From positions 49,052,501 to 49,116,500 of the forward strand of contig CM043697.1 of assembly GCA_023935145.1 (NCBI GenBank): a DNA stretch of 64,000 nt. Reading direction: 5' to 3'. Both the position numbers and the translations under genes were made by a program. Position 1 is the first letter of the stretch, and each line of letters opens with the position of its first letter. This DNA is from Bretschneidera sinensis (taxonomy: Eukaryota > Streptophyta > Magnoliopsida > Brassicales > Akaniaceae). A model generated the notes under the pieces. That model was not told the DNA's origin. It searched no databases and saw only the letters and a list, made by a program, of their open reading frames with translations. This document shows, one piece after another, positions 19,150 to 30,817 of the stretch.

Positions 19150-20487
19150 TGTTGCGCGTTTATATACCTAAATAAATGGGTAAATAATCGCACTTGTTTT
19201 ACTTGCAAGTGCACAAGGTCAACAGTGTAGCATAGTGTGCGAATGCAAGATCATCTCCACAGGGATTGGTAAAGTTCGATTTAGAATTATAATTGCAATG
19301 TAAAAAGATAGAAATAATAAACTGAAGGGTGATTTGATAATAATAAAGACATAGGGCTTTGATATCCACCACTAGTCATACATTCCCGATTTTGTATAAG
19401 GTATCAGTGCTCTAGTCTTATTATGTGTACCTACTGGTTGCCAACCTAAGGGCATGGTATCTACTCCTTAAGCTATTGATTTCCCTAAGCAACGAGTTAG
19501 GCATGGTATCTACTCTAACTCTTTTCTTCCTTAAGGGATTCAGCATGGTATCTGCTTGAGTTGTTCCTTAAGAAAGCATAGGTACTGTGGAAATCGACAA
19601 CCACATGAGACCTAGGGCATGGTATCTACTCCCGGTTTCCCATGTTGATTAACCCGGGTATCCGGATAAGATGGTCCCTTGTTACTAATGTTAGACCCAG
19701 GACTCGGTCATCCAAATTGATCTAACTAACCTATCCATACCACATGCATACGTTGGCCTTACACATACATATGAGGAATGTAAATAAGCACAGGTGTTAA
19801 TCAAGTTAAGTAACATAATAAGCTATGCAAAGATTTAATCAATGAATAAAAATATGGGAATGCATAACTAGGGCTTCAATCGAGCCCTATAAGAGAGTTA
19901 GTTACACATACTAACTGAAATAAACATAATTAAACTAAACATAAAGGAGAAGAATAAACCCGAGAGAAGAGGCGTCAATTCTCTCCCAAGCTCTCCACTC
20001 CAAGTAAAAGAAAAGAGAAAAGTGTTTACTATCTAAGGTGTAAGGTGTCCTCTTGTGTGTGAGTTACAAGTGTATTTATAGGTCTTTGAGAAGTCCTAAT
20101 AGACCCATGAGTCCTAAACTTTCCTAAAACGAAAATCTTGTATTTTCCAAAATAAGGTTCTGCAGTTTACTGTTCACGCCCGTATCTTTGCGCTCGATCG
20201 CATGTGGCCTTGCGCTCGATCGCAAGTTGCGCTCGATCCTACAAGTGTGCGCATGATCATATGTGCGCTCGATCGCACTGCATGTGCGCTCGATCGCACT
20301 TTGTCCAGAAAGTGCTCCAGGGCTTCTAGATTTCTTCCTTAAAGTGCCAAAACTGCTTCTTTTTCTCCAAGACCCTATAAAAACATGTAAAACACACAAA
20401 TGGAGTAAAAGATACCAAATTAATGTAATAAAGGATCTAACAAGTGTAAATAAGGGGGCTTAAATATGTATATTTAAGCGTCTATCA
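19150..20487 (-). repeat. 3' LTR of element E
   Basis: This 1,338-bp LTR has a minus-strand TATAAATA at 20073-20080, a CpG-rich motif cluster at 20187-20302 and the hairpin array at about 19400-19640. Against the 5' LTR I count about five to eight differences by eye, which implies a recent insertion. Confidence 0.95.
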
Positions 20488-21898
20488 CACCCCCAAACTT
20501 ACATATTGCTAGTCCCTTAGCAATACTAAATTAAAAACTAAAACAGAAATATAGATAAATCCAATGTTCATAGTGTCTATAAAAAATCTAGATTTTACAC
20601 AAAACAATGATGCGCATTCATGAGCAAGCTTAACAAGTGTAAACATATATCTGCAATGAATAAGAGTTTTGAACGTAAATCATATTCACTAGGTATTTTA
20701 AGATATCACAAGTTTGACTTTGGTGTGTGGTGATTAGCACATAAAAGGTTGGGTTTTCAAGAAATTCAAACAGGTAGTGTTTCGATGACTCAAGATTCAC
20801 CAAACTTCCTATTAGAGTCAACAAATATGGCATAAACTTTTATTTGCGAGATTTTTGCCAAGTTAGTTCCCTTAAGCTTTCTTGATGACTCGTGTAACGG
20901 GCGTTTGGCCAATGACTCCCAAACCAGATGGTTTTAGGGCATTAGGTGTAAAGACACCCCTAAGGACTTACTAGCTCGAGTCAACAAGGCTACGAAACTA
21001 ACTGATTTTTATGCTACCATTTAGAATTTTCCACCTTTTGACGTGACACTCAATGCTTACTGAGGCAAGAGGGCCAGTTACTCAGCGAAAAATTCTTTTT
21101 TTAATGATCACTTAAGATTTTCCACCTTTTGACGTGACACTCAATGCTTACTGAGGCAAGAGGGCCAGTTACTCAGCGGAAAATTTGTTTTTATTGATCA
21201 TTAGGAGCATTTTTTTTTCTTTTTTGAGTACGAATCAATCTTTTCTATTTCTATATGCCAAAATGTCAATCTAATAGGTCATCTAGTTCATAGTCAAGCA
21301 AAAGAAACATACCAATCCAAATATCATGTCATACCCCACACAGCTATGTGCTAATGTGCTCGTGATAGTTCAAGTTAAACTTGTGAATTCTTAAATGCCA
21401 AAAAGGCAGTGATCTAGGTTCAAAACTTGTTTATTGGCCTATATGTTCAAAGTGTTAAGCTTACTGATGAAGTCGAATCATAATGTTTTGTTTAGATCCC
21501 AAAAAAAAAAAAAAGTTTATTGGACAGAATGAACATGCATTTATCTATGAAAATAGCGACAAAACTAAAAATGTAGGACATAGTGTAGTGTGTGAATGTG
21601 TCCTCATACCCCCAAACTTAAAATGCACATTGTCCCCAATGTGTAAATAGCATGGAAAGATCTGACCTGGGAGATGGAGAGCTATATGGCTGGCATGGCT
21701 TGTAGCACGCCCCCAAACTTCAACTGGATGCACTAACACTGTCCTTGAAAAAGAAAGAAAAGTAAACATAAAATGGAAAACAAGTACTAATAACAAAATA
21801 ATAAATAAGTAAAATACTAATAACTATAGAAAGGATATGCAGTGGGGTGCCTCCCATGAGCGCTAAGTTTTACGTCTTCAGCCAGACGTGGTACTCTC
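20488..21898 (-). other. 3' non-coding region of E with three polypurine-like tracts
   Basis: This region runs from the end of the extra ORF to the 3' LTR. The polypurine tract lies at 20488-20500. Two further copies lie at 21605-21619 (AAGTTTGGGGGTATG) and 21706-21720 (AAGTTTGGGGGCGTG), read on the minus strand. A two-unit tandem repeat lies at about 21010-21210. No gene is supported; the 67-codon ORF at 20630-20833 is discussed among the rejected items. Confidence 0.7.
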
Positions 21899-23026
21899 TC
21901 ACTGCTGATCATCAGGTGGTGCAGTCGGAGAGGTACCGGGTGCTGGAGGTAGGCGATTAAGTATGGCCTGCAGCATGGCCTCCTGGGGTGTAAATCGTGC
22001 CTCCAAACTGTCGATGCGCTGATGTACAAGAGTGGTGGCAGCAGCGACCTCACCTCGGAAGGAGGATAGCTCAGCTAAGAAGTGCTGGGACTCGGTGGGT
22101 CCCATATCCGAATGGTCCTCCTCCCGTACCGGGCTCATAACAGGGGCCTCGGTCTCCATGTGATCCTCCTCTACTCGCTCAGCTGCTGGAGCAGGGACTG
22201 GGGGTCCTCGTGGCATGTGTGATATGCTCTGTGTCCACTGAGCCCGCCCAAAGATAGGATGCTCTCGTACTGGCCCGTCACTATGGGTCCCCTTAATCCC
22301 CTTCTTCTTGAGGATGGAGGTGAGTAAGAACGGGAAAGGGAGTCCCCAAGCATTGGCCGTGGAAGTCTGACGGCCATGTACGTGATCCCAGAACTTGTGC
22401 AGCTGGCTCCAAATGACAGACGGGATCGAGTACCAGTGGCCTCTATGGAAGGCGTATAATGTCTGAAGGAACTGGTCTCGCCGCTGTGTCTTGTGCCCCA
22501 ACGGACACACATTACGCTGGAGGATCGTCTCGATGAGCCATAGTCTGGGGGGCAGCTTGGATCGGCCGGCCGCATTGTTATGCCTGTCGGCATACTGGCC
22601 AGCGCACATATCCATGATGATCTCGGCCAGGGCAAAGGACTCTGGCTGCTCCTCGATATCAGCGCCCTCAGGAGGGGACTCATCCGTGCAATGAAGAGCA
22701 GTGGCAATATCGGTACTGGTCACCTCGATGGGCGTGCCCCTAACTGAAGAGGTGAGGACCCCCGGTCTGCTGCAGTCGAAAGATAAATGCTCATAAAACT
22801 GCACTACGAGCTGGGAGTAGGCAGTGCAGCACACCGGCTTAAACAGCCTCTTCAACCCTCGGAGTCGGAGTGCTTGGACTGCCCATTGAGTGGCATCCAT
22901 GTGCCGGAATATGTCATTGATGGCAAAAGCCGTTTCGAGCAACAACTCCCGTTGCTCGATGCTGGGCCGGGATGAGGAGGCACGACTGCTGGAGGCACCA
23001 GACGTGGAAACAGATGGTCGAGACAT
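21899..23026 (-). CDS. Extra ORF of element E (putative plant transposon protein family)
   Basis: This is an open 375-codon frame from the ATG at 23026 (MSRPSVSTSG); the frame stays open upstream but only from a GTG inside the CpG-rich motif. Residues ~30-230 hold the conserved domain: ...LLLETAFAIND, LVVQFYEHLSF, SVRGTPIEVTSTDIATAL, MDMCAGQYADRHNN, WLIETILQRNVCPLG and GHWYSIPSVIWSQLHKFW. The C-terminal part is proline- and acid-rich and ends in a possible short coiled region (RIDSLEARFTPQEAMLQAIL). No signal peptide or membrane segment is seen, so it does not look like an envelope protein. It lies in the position of the Athila third ORF. Its role is unknown. It is the only intact copy in the window; B, C, A and F keep fragments. 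Confidence 0.75.
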   Translation of the reverse strand: MSRPSVSTSGASSSRASSSRPSIEQRELLLETAFAINDIFRHMDATQWAVQALRLRGLKRLFKPVCCTAYSQLVVQFYEHLSFDCSRPGVLTSSVRGTPIEVTSTDIATALHCTDESPPEGADIEEQPESFALAEIIMDMCAGQYADRHNNAAGRSKLPPRLWLIETILQRNVCPLGHKTQRRDQFLQTLYAFHRGHWYSIPSVIWSQLHKFWDHVHGRQTSTANAWGLPFPFLLTSILKKKGIKGTHSDGPVREHPIFGRAQWTQSISHMPRGPPVPAPAAERVEEDHMETEAPVMSPVREEDHSDMGPTESQHFLAELSSFRGEVAAATTLVHQRIDSLEARFTPQEAMLQAILNRLPPAPGTSPTAPPDDQQ

Positions 23027-23821
23027 GCTGGTGCTTGGCTTCTGGCTGATTTGCGATCGATCCCAGTGGTGTGCGCTCGATCGCACACTGGCTATGCGCT
23101 CGATCGCAAAAACCCTGCGCTCGATTGCACCCGGTCAGGAATTACGTTGAACAGCTTATGTGCACCAAACAGGCAAGCTATAATCTGTTCAATGTGGAAC
23201 TCGTTCCTACCCCTCCTGCAACCAAACAATCATACAATCAAACACACAACAATGTATATGTAAAAGGAAATCATAGTTTCTATTTAAAATTCGTTTATGT
23301 GGATAATACCTTGTGCAATGTATGACGGAATGTGACTAGGGAGGGGGGTTGACGGCGGTGCTGGTGGAGATGATGATGAGGTGTTGTGGTGGTTGGGTGT
23401 GAGGTAGGGTGATGTGGGTGGTGGAGTTGTGTGCGAGTGAGAGTGAGAGCAAATGTGCAGGGGGCGAGTGACGTGAGTAAGGGAAGTGAGTGAGTGAGTG
23501 AGTTCAATTTTTATAAACGTCTCTGCCTCGAGTGCGCTCGATCGCACACAAGGTGCGCTCAATCGCACTCATGCGCTCGCTTGTGTTTTCAGGACACGTT
23601 CGATCGCACTCTTGCGCTTGATCGCACTGAAGGGTGCGATCGATCGCAAGTGTGGCAGGTAAGTATAATTAAAAACTTACTTTAAAAAGAATGACTAATT
23701 GAAACAATACAACCTTACCAGTTGTTAGTGGCTTCAGTACCACTAACCTTACTAGAGGTGCTTGAGCTTTAATAGATGATTAAATTTTTACTTTGCTCAA
23801 ACACTCTCTTCTGCGACCGTG
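23027..23821. other. Spacer of E between pol and extra ORF, with motif clusters
   Basis: This non-coding stretch of about 0.8 kb has two CpG-rich motif clusters, at 23050-23132 (just upstream of the extra-ORF ATG) and 23527-23652 (six copies, some degenerate). Between them is a GT-rich stretch on the plus strand (23340-23520). Short ORFs here arise from the repeated motif and are not accepted as genes. An extra ORF placed this far after pol would need a subgenomic promoter or a spliced RNA; neither is proven. Confidence 0.6.
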
Positions 23822-26800
23822 CTAGTTGTTTGGAGGGAAACACCTAGAGTCCACCTCTTGGAGCTCTAGTGCTTGTGTTTCAGTTGTATCCTGGACTGAT
23901 TCAAGTGCCAAGTCTTCATTTCTTGGAAGGAATTTAGTGTCAAGGTATGGCTTGGCTCTGTGTCCATTGATTGTAAAAGGTTGATTTCTGTTGGGACCAC
24001 AGACTTCTAATGCCCCATGAGGGAAGACCTTGGTGACCATGTACGGACCATACCATCTGGATTTCAGCTTGCCTGGGAATAGCCTTAATCGTGAGTCATA
24101 TAGCAGCACCTTTTGTCCTACATGGAACTCTTTCCGGACTAGTTGTTTGTCATGATAAGCTTTCGTCCGTTCTTTGTATAACTTTGCATTCTCATAGGCC
24201 TCATATCTTAATTCTTCAAGCTCATTTAGATACAGTTTCCTTTTCTCACCCGCTTGCTTCATGTCAAAGTTGAACTGCTTAATGGCCCAATATGCTCGAT
24301 GTTCTAATTCCACCGGGAGGTGGCATGATTTTCCAAAGACGAGGCGGTAGGGAGACATGCCAATTGGAGTCTTATAAGCTGTTCTATATGCCCATAGAGC
24401 GTCGTTTAAGCGTAGAGACCAATCCTTCCGATTTGGCTTTACTGTCCGTTCTAGGATTCCCTTGATTTCTCGGTTGCTTATTTCGACTTGGCCACTGGTT
24501 TGAGGATGATAAGGAGTGCCAACTCTATGAGTAATCCCATACTTTAGGAGTAGTGCGGAGAAAGAACGATGATGGAAGTGGCTGCCCCCATCACTGATGA
24601 TCGCTCTTGGAGTTCCAAACCTAGTAAAAATGTTAGCCTGCAGAAACTAGATAACCACTTTGTGATCATTAGTCCTTGAGGGAACAGCCTCAAACCATTT
24701 AGACACATAATCCACACCCACAAGAATATATAAATAGCCAAATGAATTAGGAAAAGGTTCCATGAAATCAATGCCCCATACATCAAAGAGTTCTACTATA
24801 TGAATATTTTGTAAGGGCATTTGATTTCGGGAAGAAATGTTACCTGTCCGCTGGCCTCTATCGCATGAGCTGCAAAAGGAGAAAGCATCTTTAAATAACT
24901 TTGGCCAATAGAAACCAGATTGGAGTACCTTAAGAGCTGTTCGTTTTGCTCCAAAATGACCTCCACAAGCCAACTGATGGCAATGTTTCAACAAGCTCGA
25001 ATGTTCCTCTTCTGGGACACATCTTCTGACAATTTGATCAGGGCAGATCTTAAAAAGGTATGGATCATCCCATATGTAGTGTCTTGATAGAGATATTAGC
25101 CGTTTCTTTTCTTGAGTGATCATACCTGGGGGAAAAATTTTAACAGTTAGATAATTAACTATATCAGCATACCATGGAAGTTTTACCTCAAGTGCAAATA
25201 GTTGTTCATCGGGAAAGTTCTCATTTAAGGGAAACTTTTTATCATCACTTTCATATGGGAGTCTTGACAAATGATCCGCAACTACATTCTCACTGCCCTT
25301 CTTGTCCTTGATTTCTAAGTCAAATTCTTGGAGTAAGAGTATCCATCTGATTAGCCTAGGCTTTGCATCTTTCTTAGAAAACAAATATCTTAAAGCAGCA
25401 TGGTCAGTGAATACAATAACTTTAGAACTAATAAGATACGATCTAAACTTCTCTAAAGCAAAAATAACAGCTAATAATTCTTTTTCAGTAGTAGAATAGT
25501 TGAGCTGAGCATCATTTAGTGTTTTAGAAGCATAGTAAATAGCATGAGGTACCTTATTGTTTCTTTGACCCAAGACAGCTCCCAAGGCGAAGTCACTGGC
25601 ATCACACATTAATTCAAAAGGTAGATTCCAATCTGGTGCCATCATTATTGGGGCAGAGGTGAGAACGTTCTTCAAGGTGTTGAAAGCTTGCATACAATCT
25701 TTACTCCATTCGAACTTGGTATCTTTAGTCAATAGTGCACAAAGGGGTCTTGAGATTTTTGAGAAGTCTTTTATGAATCTTCTGTAAAAACCCGCATGTC
25801 CGAGGAAGCTTCTAATGCCCTTGACCATGAGAGGGGGAGGTAGCTTTGAAATGATGTCAACCTTGGCCTTGTCTACTTCAATACCTTTGTCTGAGATGGA
25901 GTGACCCAACACAATACCTTGTTGAACCATGAAGTGACATTTCTCCCAATTTAGTACTAGATTAGTTTCTTCACATCTCCTTAGGACATTTTCCAAATGA
26001 TTTAGGCATTCATCGAAAGTAGATCCAAAGACACTGAAATCATCCATGAATACCTCAATATATTTCTCTACCATATCGGAAAAAATGCTCATCATACATC
26101 TTTGAAAAGTGGCTGGTGCGTTGCATAAACCGAATGGCATTCTTCTATAAGCAAATGTACCGAAAGGACATGTGAATGTAGTCTTTTCTTGATCCTCAGG
26201 TGCTATGGCGATTTGATTGTATCCACTATATCCATCCAAGAAGCAGTAATAACTATGACCGACTAATCTTTCTAGCATTTGATCAATGAATGGCAGGGGA
26301 AAATGGTCTTTTCTAGTTACTTTGTTTAACCTCCGGTAATCAATGCATACTCTCCAACCCGTTGTTTTTCTTGTAGGTATAAGCTCTTCATTTTCATTTT
26401 TTACCACAGTAATCCCACTCTTTTTGGGAACGACTTGGACTGGACTTACCCATTTGCTATCCGATATAGGGTAGATGATGCCGACATCTAGTAGCTTTAG
26501 TATCTCGGCCTTTACTACCTCCTTCATGTGTGGGTTAAGTCTTCTTTGAGCATCTCTAGTAGGCCGTGCTTCCTCTTCAAGGTAGATGTTATGCATGCAC
26601 TTAGCTGGACTTATCCCCTTAATGTCAGCAATGGTCCACCCAATCGCAGTTTTATGCTCCCTAAGAACTCTTAATAACTTCCCTTCTTCTCCACTACTCA
26701 AGTTGGCAGCAATTATCACAGGTAAGGTCTCATGTTCTCCCAAATAGGCGTATGTGAGATGCTCAGGTAGCTGCTTGAGTTCCAATGTTGGTGCCTGCAC

Positions 26801-28204
26801 AATGGATGGAAGAAGAGTAGTATTAGTAGGTATGAGAATTTCAAATGGAGGAGGATACATACTGGAGTATTTAGGAGAGGTTGCAAGATGGTGCACAGCT
26901 GTGACGATGTCATCAGTAAGATTTTCATATTCTTGCTCAATATCCATCTCAGTGAAGCTATTGGTGAGAGTAGTCTCCAATGAATCAATGTGTTGGACCT
27001 GAAATGCTTGCTCAACAAAGTTTTGTATCATACAAATATTAAAGCAGTCAAAGTCATCTTGAGGAAACTTTATTGCATCAAATATTTTAAATTCTATCTT
27101 CTCACCATTAATTTTCATACTTACTATACCCTTTTTCACACAGATTTTAGTGTCGGCAGTCCTCATGAAAGGTCTCCCTAGTATGATAGGTAAAGGTAAT
27201 GGCATAGGGCATTCTTCCATGTCTAATACAATAAAATCTGCAGGTAGAATGAACTTGCTAACTTTTACTAAGACATCCTCAAGAATACCTCTAGGTCTTT
27301 TAATACTCCTATCTGCCAACTGTAAGGTAATAGAAGTCGGCTGTAGCTCCCCCAAACCTAGGGTTTCGAATACTGTGTAAGGTAGCAAGTTTACCCCTAC
27401 TCCTAAGTCTAGTAATGCCTTGTCAAACAGTTGATCACCTATCCTACAGGGTATGGTAAAACTACCCGGGTCTGTCAGTTTTGGTGGGAGTTTCCTAAGT
27501 AGTACAGCACTTACCTCCTCAGTTAATGCTACAGTTTCATGTTCTTGAAATTTTCTTTTATGAGTACAACAATCTTTTAGGAATTTAGCATAAGCAGGTA
27601 TTTGGTGAATTGCATCTAGTAATGGAATATTAATTTCAACTTTCCGCAAGGTTTCAAAAATATAAAGCAGTTTATTGTCTTTCTTTTGTTTTACTAACCT
27701 TTGCGGGAAGGGTGGTGCATTCACCTTCTCCGTCTCACTTACCCTTGATGCTGATGGTGTTTCTTTGGATGGTGCTGTAAGTTCATCGGATCCAATCACC
27801 TTGCCATTTCTTAAGGTTGTGACAGCTTTTAGTTGTTGATGCCCACCAGGGTTGGATAGTGTTTGAGCTGGGAGCTCTCCTTGCTTTCTGCTACTGAGCT
27901 CTTTAGCTAATTGTCCCATTTGTACCTCTAGTCTTTGAATTGCTTGCTCATGTGCCACATTGGTTTGTTTTGGCTGAGTCATGAACTGTTCTTGCGATGT
28001 CATCAGTTGTTTTACTAGACTTTCGAGGTCGTTTCTTTTTGGTTCAGAATTAGCGTGGGCAGTGGGCTGCTGATTTCGTTGCTGTCCTTGGTTGTTTTGA
28101 TTGTTGCTCCATGAGAAATTTGGGTGATTCCGCCATCCAGGGTTGTAGGTGTTTGCATATGGATTATTCTTTGGCGGATAGTTGTTGGGTCCCACATAAT
28201 TTGC
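23822..28204 (-). pseudogene. Pol of E: protease, RT, RNase H, integrase (one premature stop)
   Basis: One frame with a single TAG at 24647-24649, inside integrase. The aspartic protease lies around 27150-27480; its active-site loop reads DLGVG where A has DLGAS, which may weaken it. RT lies around 25900-26440, with the FMDD catalytic box near 26040-26055 and YSGYNQIAIAP. RNase H lies around 25370-25720 (CDASDFALGAVLG; TTEKELLAVIFALEKFRSYL). Integrase has an H-H-C-C zinc region near 24840-25000 (CGGHFGAKRT) and a core ending in the C-terminal GHRAKPYL region near 23930. These proteins copy the RNA and insert the cDNA. The frame stays the same after the stop, so damage is slight. It continues in frame from gag, with another stop between at 28205. 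Confidence 0.9.
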
Positions 28205-29209
28205 TTACTCCGGATCTGCAGATAACGGACAAGCATTAGTATTGTGATCATATTGAGAGCATATTGCACATACCTGTAGTGGTGTAGCTGAGGTAGTTTG
28301 AGCAGCCATGGCTTTTACCAATAAATCTAGTTTTCTTTCCATTGCAGCCATTTGAGGGGAAGACCCTCCATTCGTATTTACCTCATACACACCTTTACCT
28401 TTGGTCATATGTCTACCTCGAGAGGAGAATTGCTGAGTGTGTTCGCTAAGGGTTTCAAACAGTTCTATTGCCTCTTCGCTGCTTTTCTCCATAAGGACTC
28501 CTCCACAACCTGAATCAACAATACATTTATTAGTATCATTTAAACCTTCGTAGAATGCTTGTACCAGTTCATCTTGAGGTAGGTTATGATGTGGGCATTT
28601 GAGTAGCAATTCATTGAAGTGTCCCCATGCTTAGAAGAAAAGGTCCCCATCCTTTTGTTGGAAGGATTGGATCTCCTTCCTCATTTGTCTTGTCTTTTGG
28701 GCTGGGAAGAATTTCCTCAAGAATTTGCTTGCTAACTCCTCCCAAGTGTGGATGGAAACTGCAGGCAAGGAATTATACCAAAGTTTAGCATTATCTTTTA
28801 AGGAAAAAGGGAATAGAATTAACTTTATTCCTTCTTGGTCTAGTCCTTGTATGTGCTGGAACTTGCAAAGATCAAAAAATTCTCGAAGATGTAAGTGTGG
28901 ATCTTCATTAGGAGTTCCCCTAAAATGCATCAAGGCATTCAAGATTTGCGGAGATATGTAATAATTTCCCGTTGCCTCAGGTTGATATGCGATCCATGAC
29001 GGTTGATCAATGTTCCGAGGGATGAAGGATTGCTTCATTGGAACTCGTGCAGGTGGTTGCTGGTTTTCGAGCTGTTCCGCCATTTGTGTTTCGTTCTCGA
29101 TTTCTCCTTTGTTCTCCCCAAAGTTGTCCCTAAGCCTTTGTCGGATGGTCCGTTCAAGCTCGGGATCGAGGGAGAAGAATTCCGGATGTCGGGATCGAAG
29201 TCCGTGCAT
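28205..29209 (-). pseudogene. Gag of E (two premature stops)
   Basis: The ATG at 29209 gives MHGLRSRHPEFF. The gag domain is well preserved (HLHLREFFDLC, LFPFSLKDNAKLWYN, FLRKFFPAQKTRQ). A TAA at 28631-28633 splits the domain, and a second TAA at 28205-28207 follows the zinc knuckle (CAICSQYDHNTNAC, a C-X2-C-X4-H-X4-C pattern) and precedes pol. The frame is unchanged across both stops and no indel is seen. Gag would coat and package the element's RNA. Because of the stops this copy should not make full-length Gag unless they are read through. Confidence 0.9.
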
Positions 29210-29453
29210 AAAGCAGAAAAACCAGTGTTTGTGCAGCAGTGCAACTCTGCTGTTCGGGTACTCTCTGCCCTAAATGCGATCGATCGCACAGGAGATTGCG
29301 ATCGATCGCAAACTCCACAGAAAGTGCAAGTAGGGTTTTTGTGACGTACCTGAAAGATAAAACAATTTTGATTAAGTTTTGATAAAAGATTGTAAAAATA
29401 AAATAATAACAATGATAAAATGAAAAGTAATCCTAAAAGGAACTTTTAGCGCA

Positions 29454-29472
29454 ATCCCCGGCAACGGCGCCA
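29454..29472 (-). other. Primer-binding site of E
   Basis: The minus strand reads TGGCGCCGTTGCCGGGGAT, matching the expected complement of a plant tRNA-Asp 3' end. It lies six bases from the LTR end at 29479. Confidence 0.9.
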
Positions 29473-29478
29473 AAAACT

Positions 29479-30817
29479 TGTTGCGCGTTTATATACCTAA
29501 ATAAATGGGTAAATAATCGCACTTGTTTTACTTTGCAAGTGCACAAGGTCAACAGTGTAGCATAGTGTGCGAATGCAAGATCATCTCCACAGGGATTGGT
29601 AAAGTTCGATTTAGAATTATAATTGCAATGTAAAAAGATAGAAATAATAAACTGAAGGGTGATTTGATAATAATAAAGACATAGGGCTTTGATATCCACC
29701 ACTAGTCATACATTCCCGATTTTGTATAAGGTATCAGTGCTCTAGCCTTATTATGTGTACCTACTGGTTGCCAACCTAAGGGCATGGTATCTACTCCTTA
29801 AGCTATTGATTTCCCTAAGCAACGAGTTAGGCATGGTATCTACTCTAACTCTTTTCTTCCTTAAGGGATTCAGCATGGTATCTGCTTGAGTTGTTCCTTA
29901 AGAAAGCATAGGTACTGTGGAAATCGACAACCACATGAGACCTAGGGCATGGTATCTACTCCCGGTTTCCCATGTTGATTAACCCAGGTATCCGGATAAG
30001 ATGGTCCCTTGTTACTAATGTTAGACCCAGGACTCGGTCATCCAAATTGATCTAACTAACCTATCCATACCACATGCATACGTTGGCCTTACACATACAT
30101 ATGAGGAATGTAAATAAGCACAGGTGTTAATCAAGTTAAGTAACATAATAAGCTATGCAAAGATTTAATCAATGAATAAAAATATGGGAATGCATAACTA
30201 GGGCTTCAATCGAGCCCTATAAGAGAGTTAGTTACACATACTAACTGAAATAAACATAATTAAACTAAACATAAAGGAGAAGAATAAACCCGAGAGAAGA
30301 GGCGTCAATTCTCTCCCAAGCTCTCCACTCCAAGTAAAAGAAAAGAGAAAAGTGTTTACTATCTAAGGTGTAAGGTGTCCTCTTGTGTGTGAGTTACAAG
30401 TGTATTTATAGGTCTTTGAGAAGTCCTAATAGACCCATGAGTCCTAAACTTTCCTAAAACGAAAATCTTGTATTTTCCAAAATAAGGTTCTGCAGTTTAC
30501 TGTTCACGCCCGTATCTTTGCGCTCGATCGCATGTGGCCTTGCGCTCGATCGCAAGTTGCACTCGAACCTACAAGTGTGCGCATGATCATATGTGCGCTC
30601 GATCGCACTGCATGTGCGCTCGATCGCACTTTGTCCAGAAAGTGCTCCAGGGCTTCTAGATTTCTTCCTTAAAGTGCCAAAACTGCTTCTTTTTCTCCAA
30701 GACCCTATAAAAACATGTAAAACACACAAATGGAGTAAAAGATACCAAATTAATGTAATAAAGGATCTAACAAGTGTAAATAAGGGGGCTTAAATATGTA
30801 TATTTAAGCGTCTATCA
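29479..30817 (-). repeat. 5' LTR of element E
   Basis: This 1,339-bp LTR starts TGATAGACGC at 30817 and ends GCGCAACA at 29479. TATAAATA lies at 30403-30410 on the minus strand. The CpG-rich motif cluster is at 30517-30632, and the hairpin array at about 29725-29965 has the same loops as A. It has one extra T near 29532 compared with the 3' LTR. Confidence 0.95.

Larger units (their letters stand above)
19150..30817 (-). mobile_element. Gypsy element E: full-length Athila-like retrotransposon
   Basis: This 11,668-bp minus-strand element has LTRs at 29479-30817 (5') and 19150-20487 (3') that differ by only a handful of bases, flanked by a perfect GAGAG duplication (19145-19149 and 30818-30822). 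In order: tRNA-Asp-type primer site, gag, protease, RT, RNase H, integrase, spacer, extra ORF, long 3' non-coding region, polypurine tract. Three premature stops interrupt gag-pol. FMDD in RT, the tRNA-Asp primer site and an ORF after pol point to the Athila branch of Ty3/gypsy. It is the only copy here with the enzymes the related A, B and C lack. Confidence 0.95.

Noticed and set aside
21899..23026. Reading the extra ORF of E as a viral-type envelope
   Set aside because: No signal peptide, cleavage-site pattern or transmembrane segment is visible, and the conserved blocks fit the putative plant transposon protein family instead.
23027..23086. Start of the extra ORF of E at 23086
   Set aside because: That codon is GTG within the CpG-rich motif; the first ATG in frame is at 23026.
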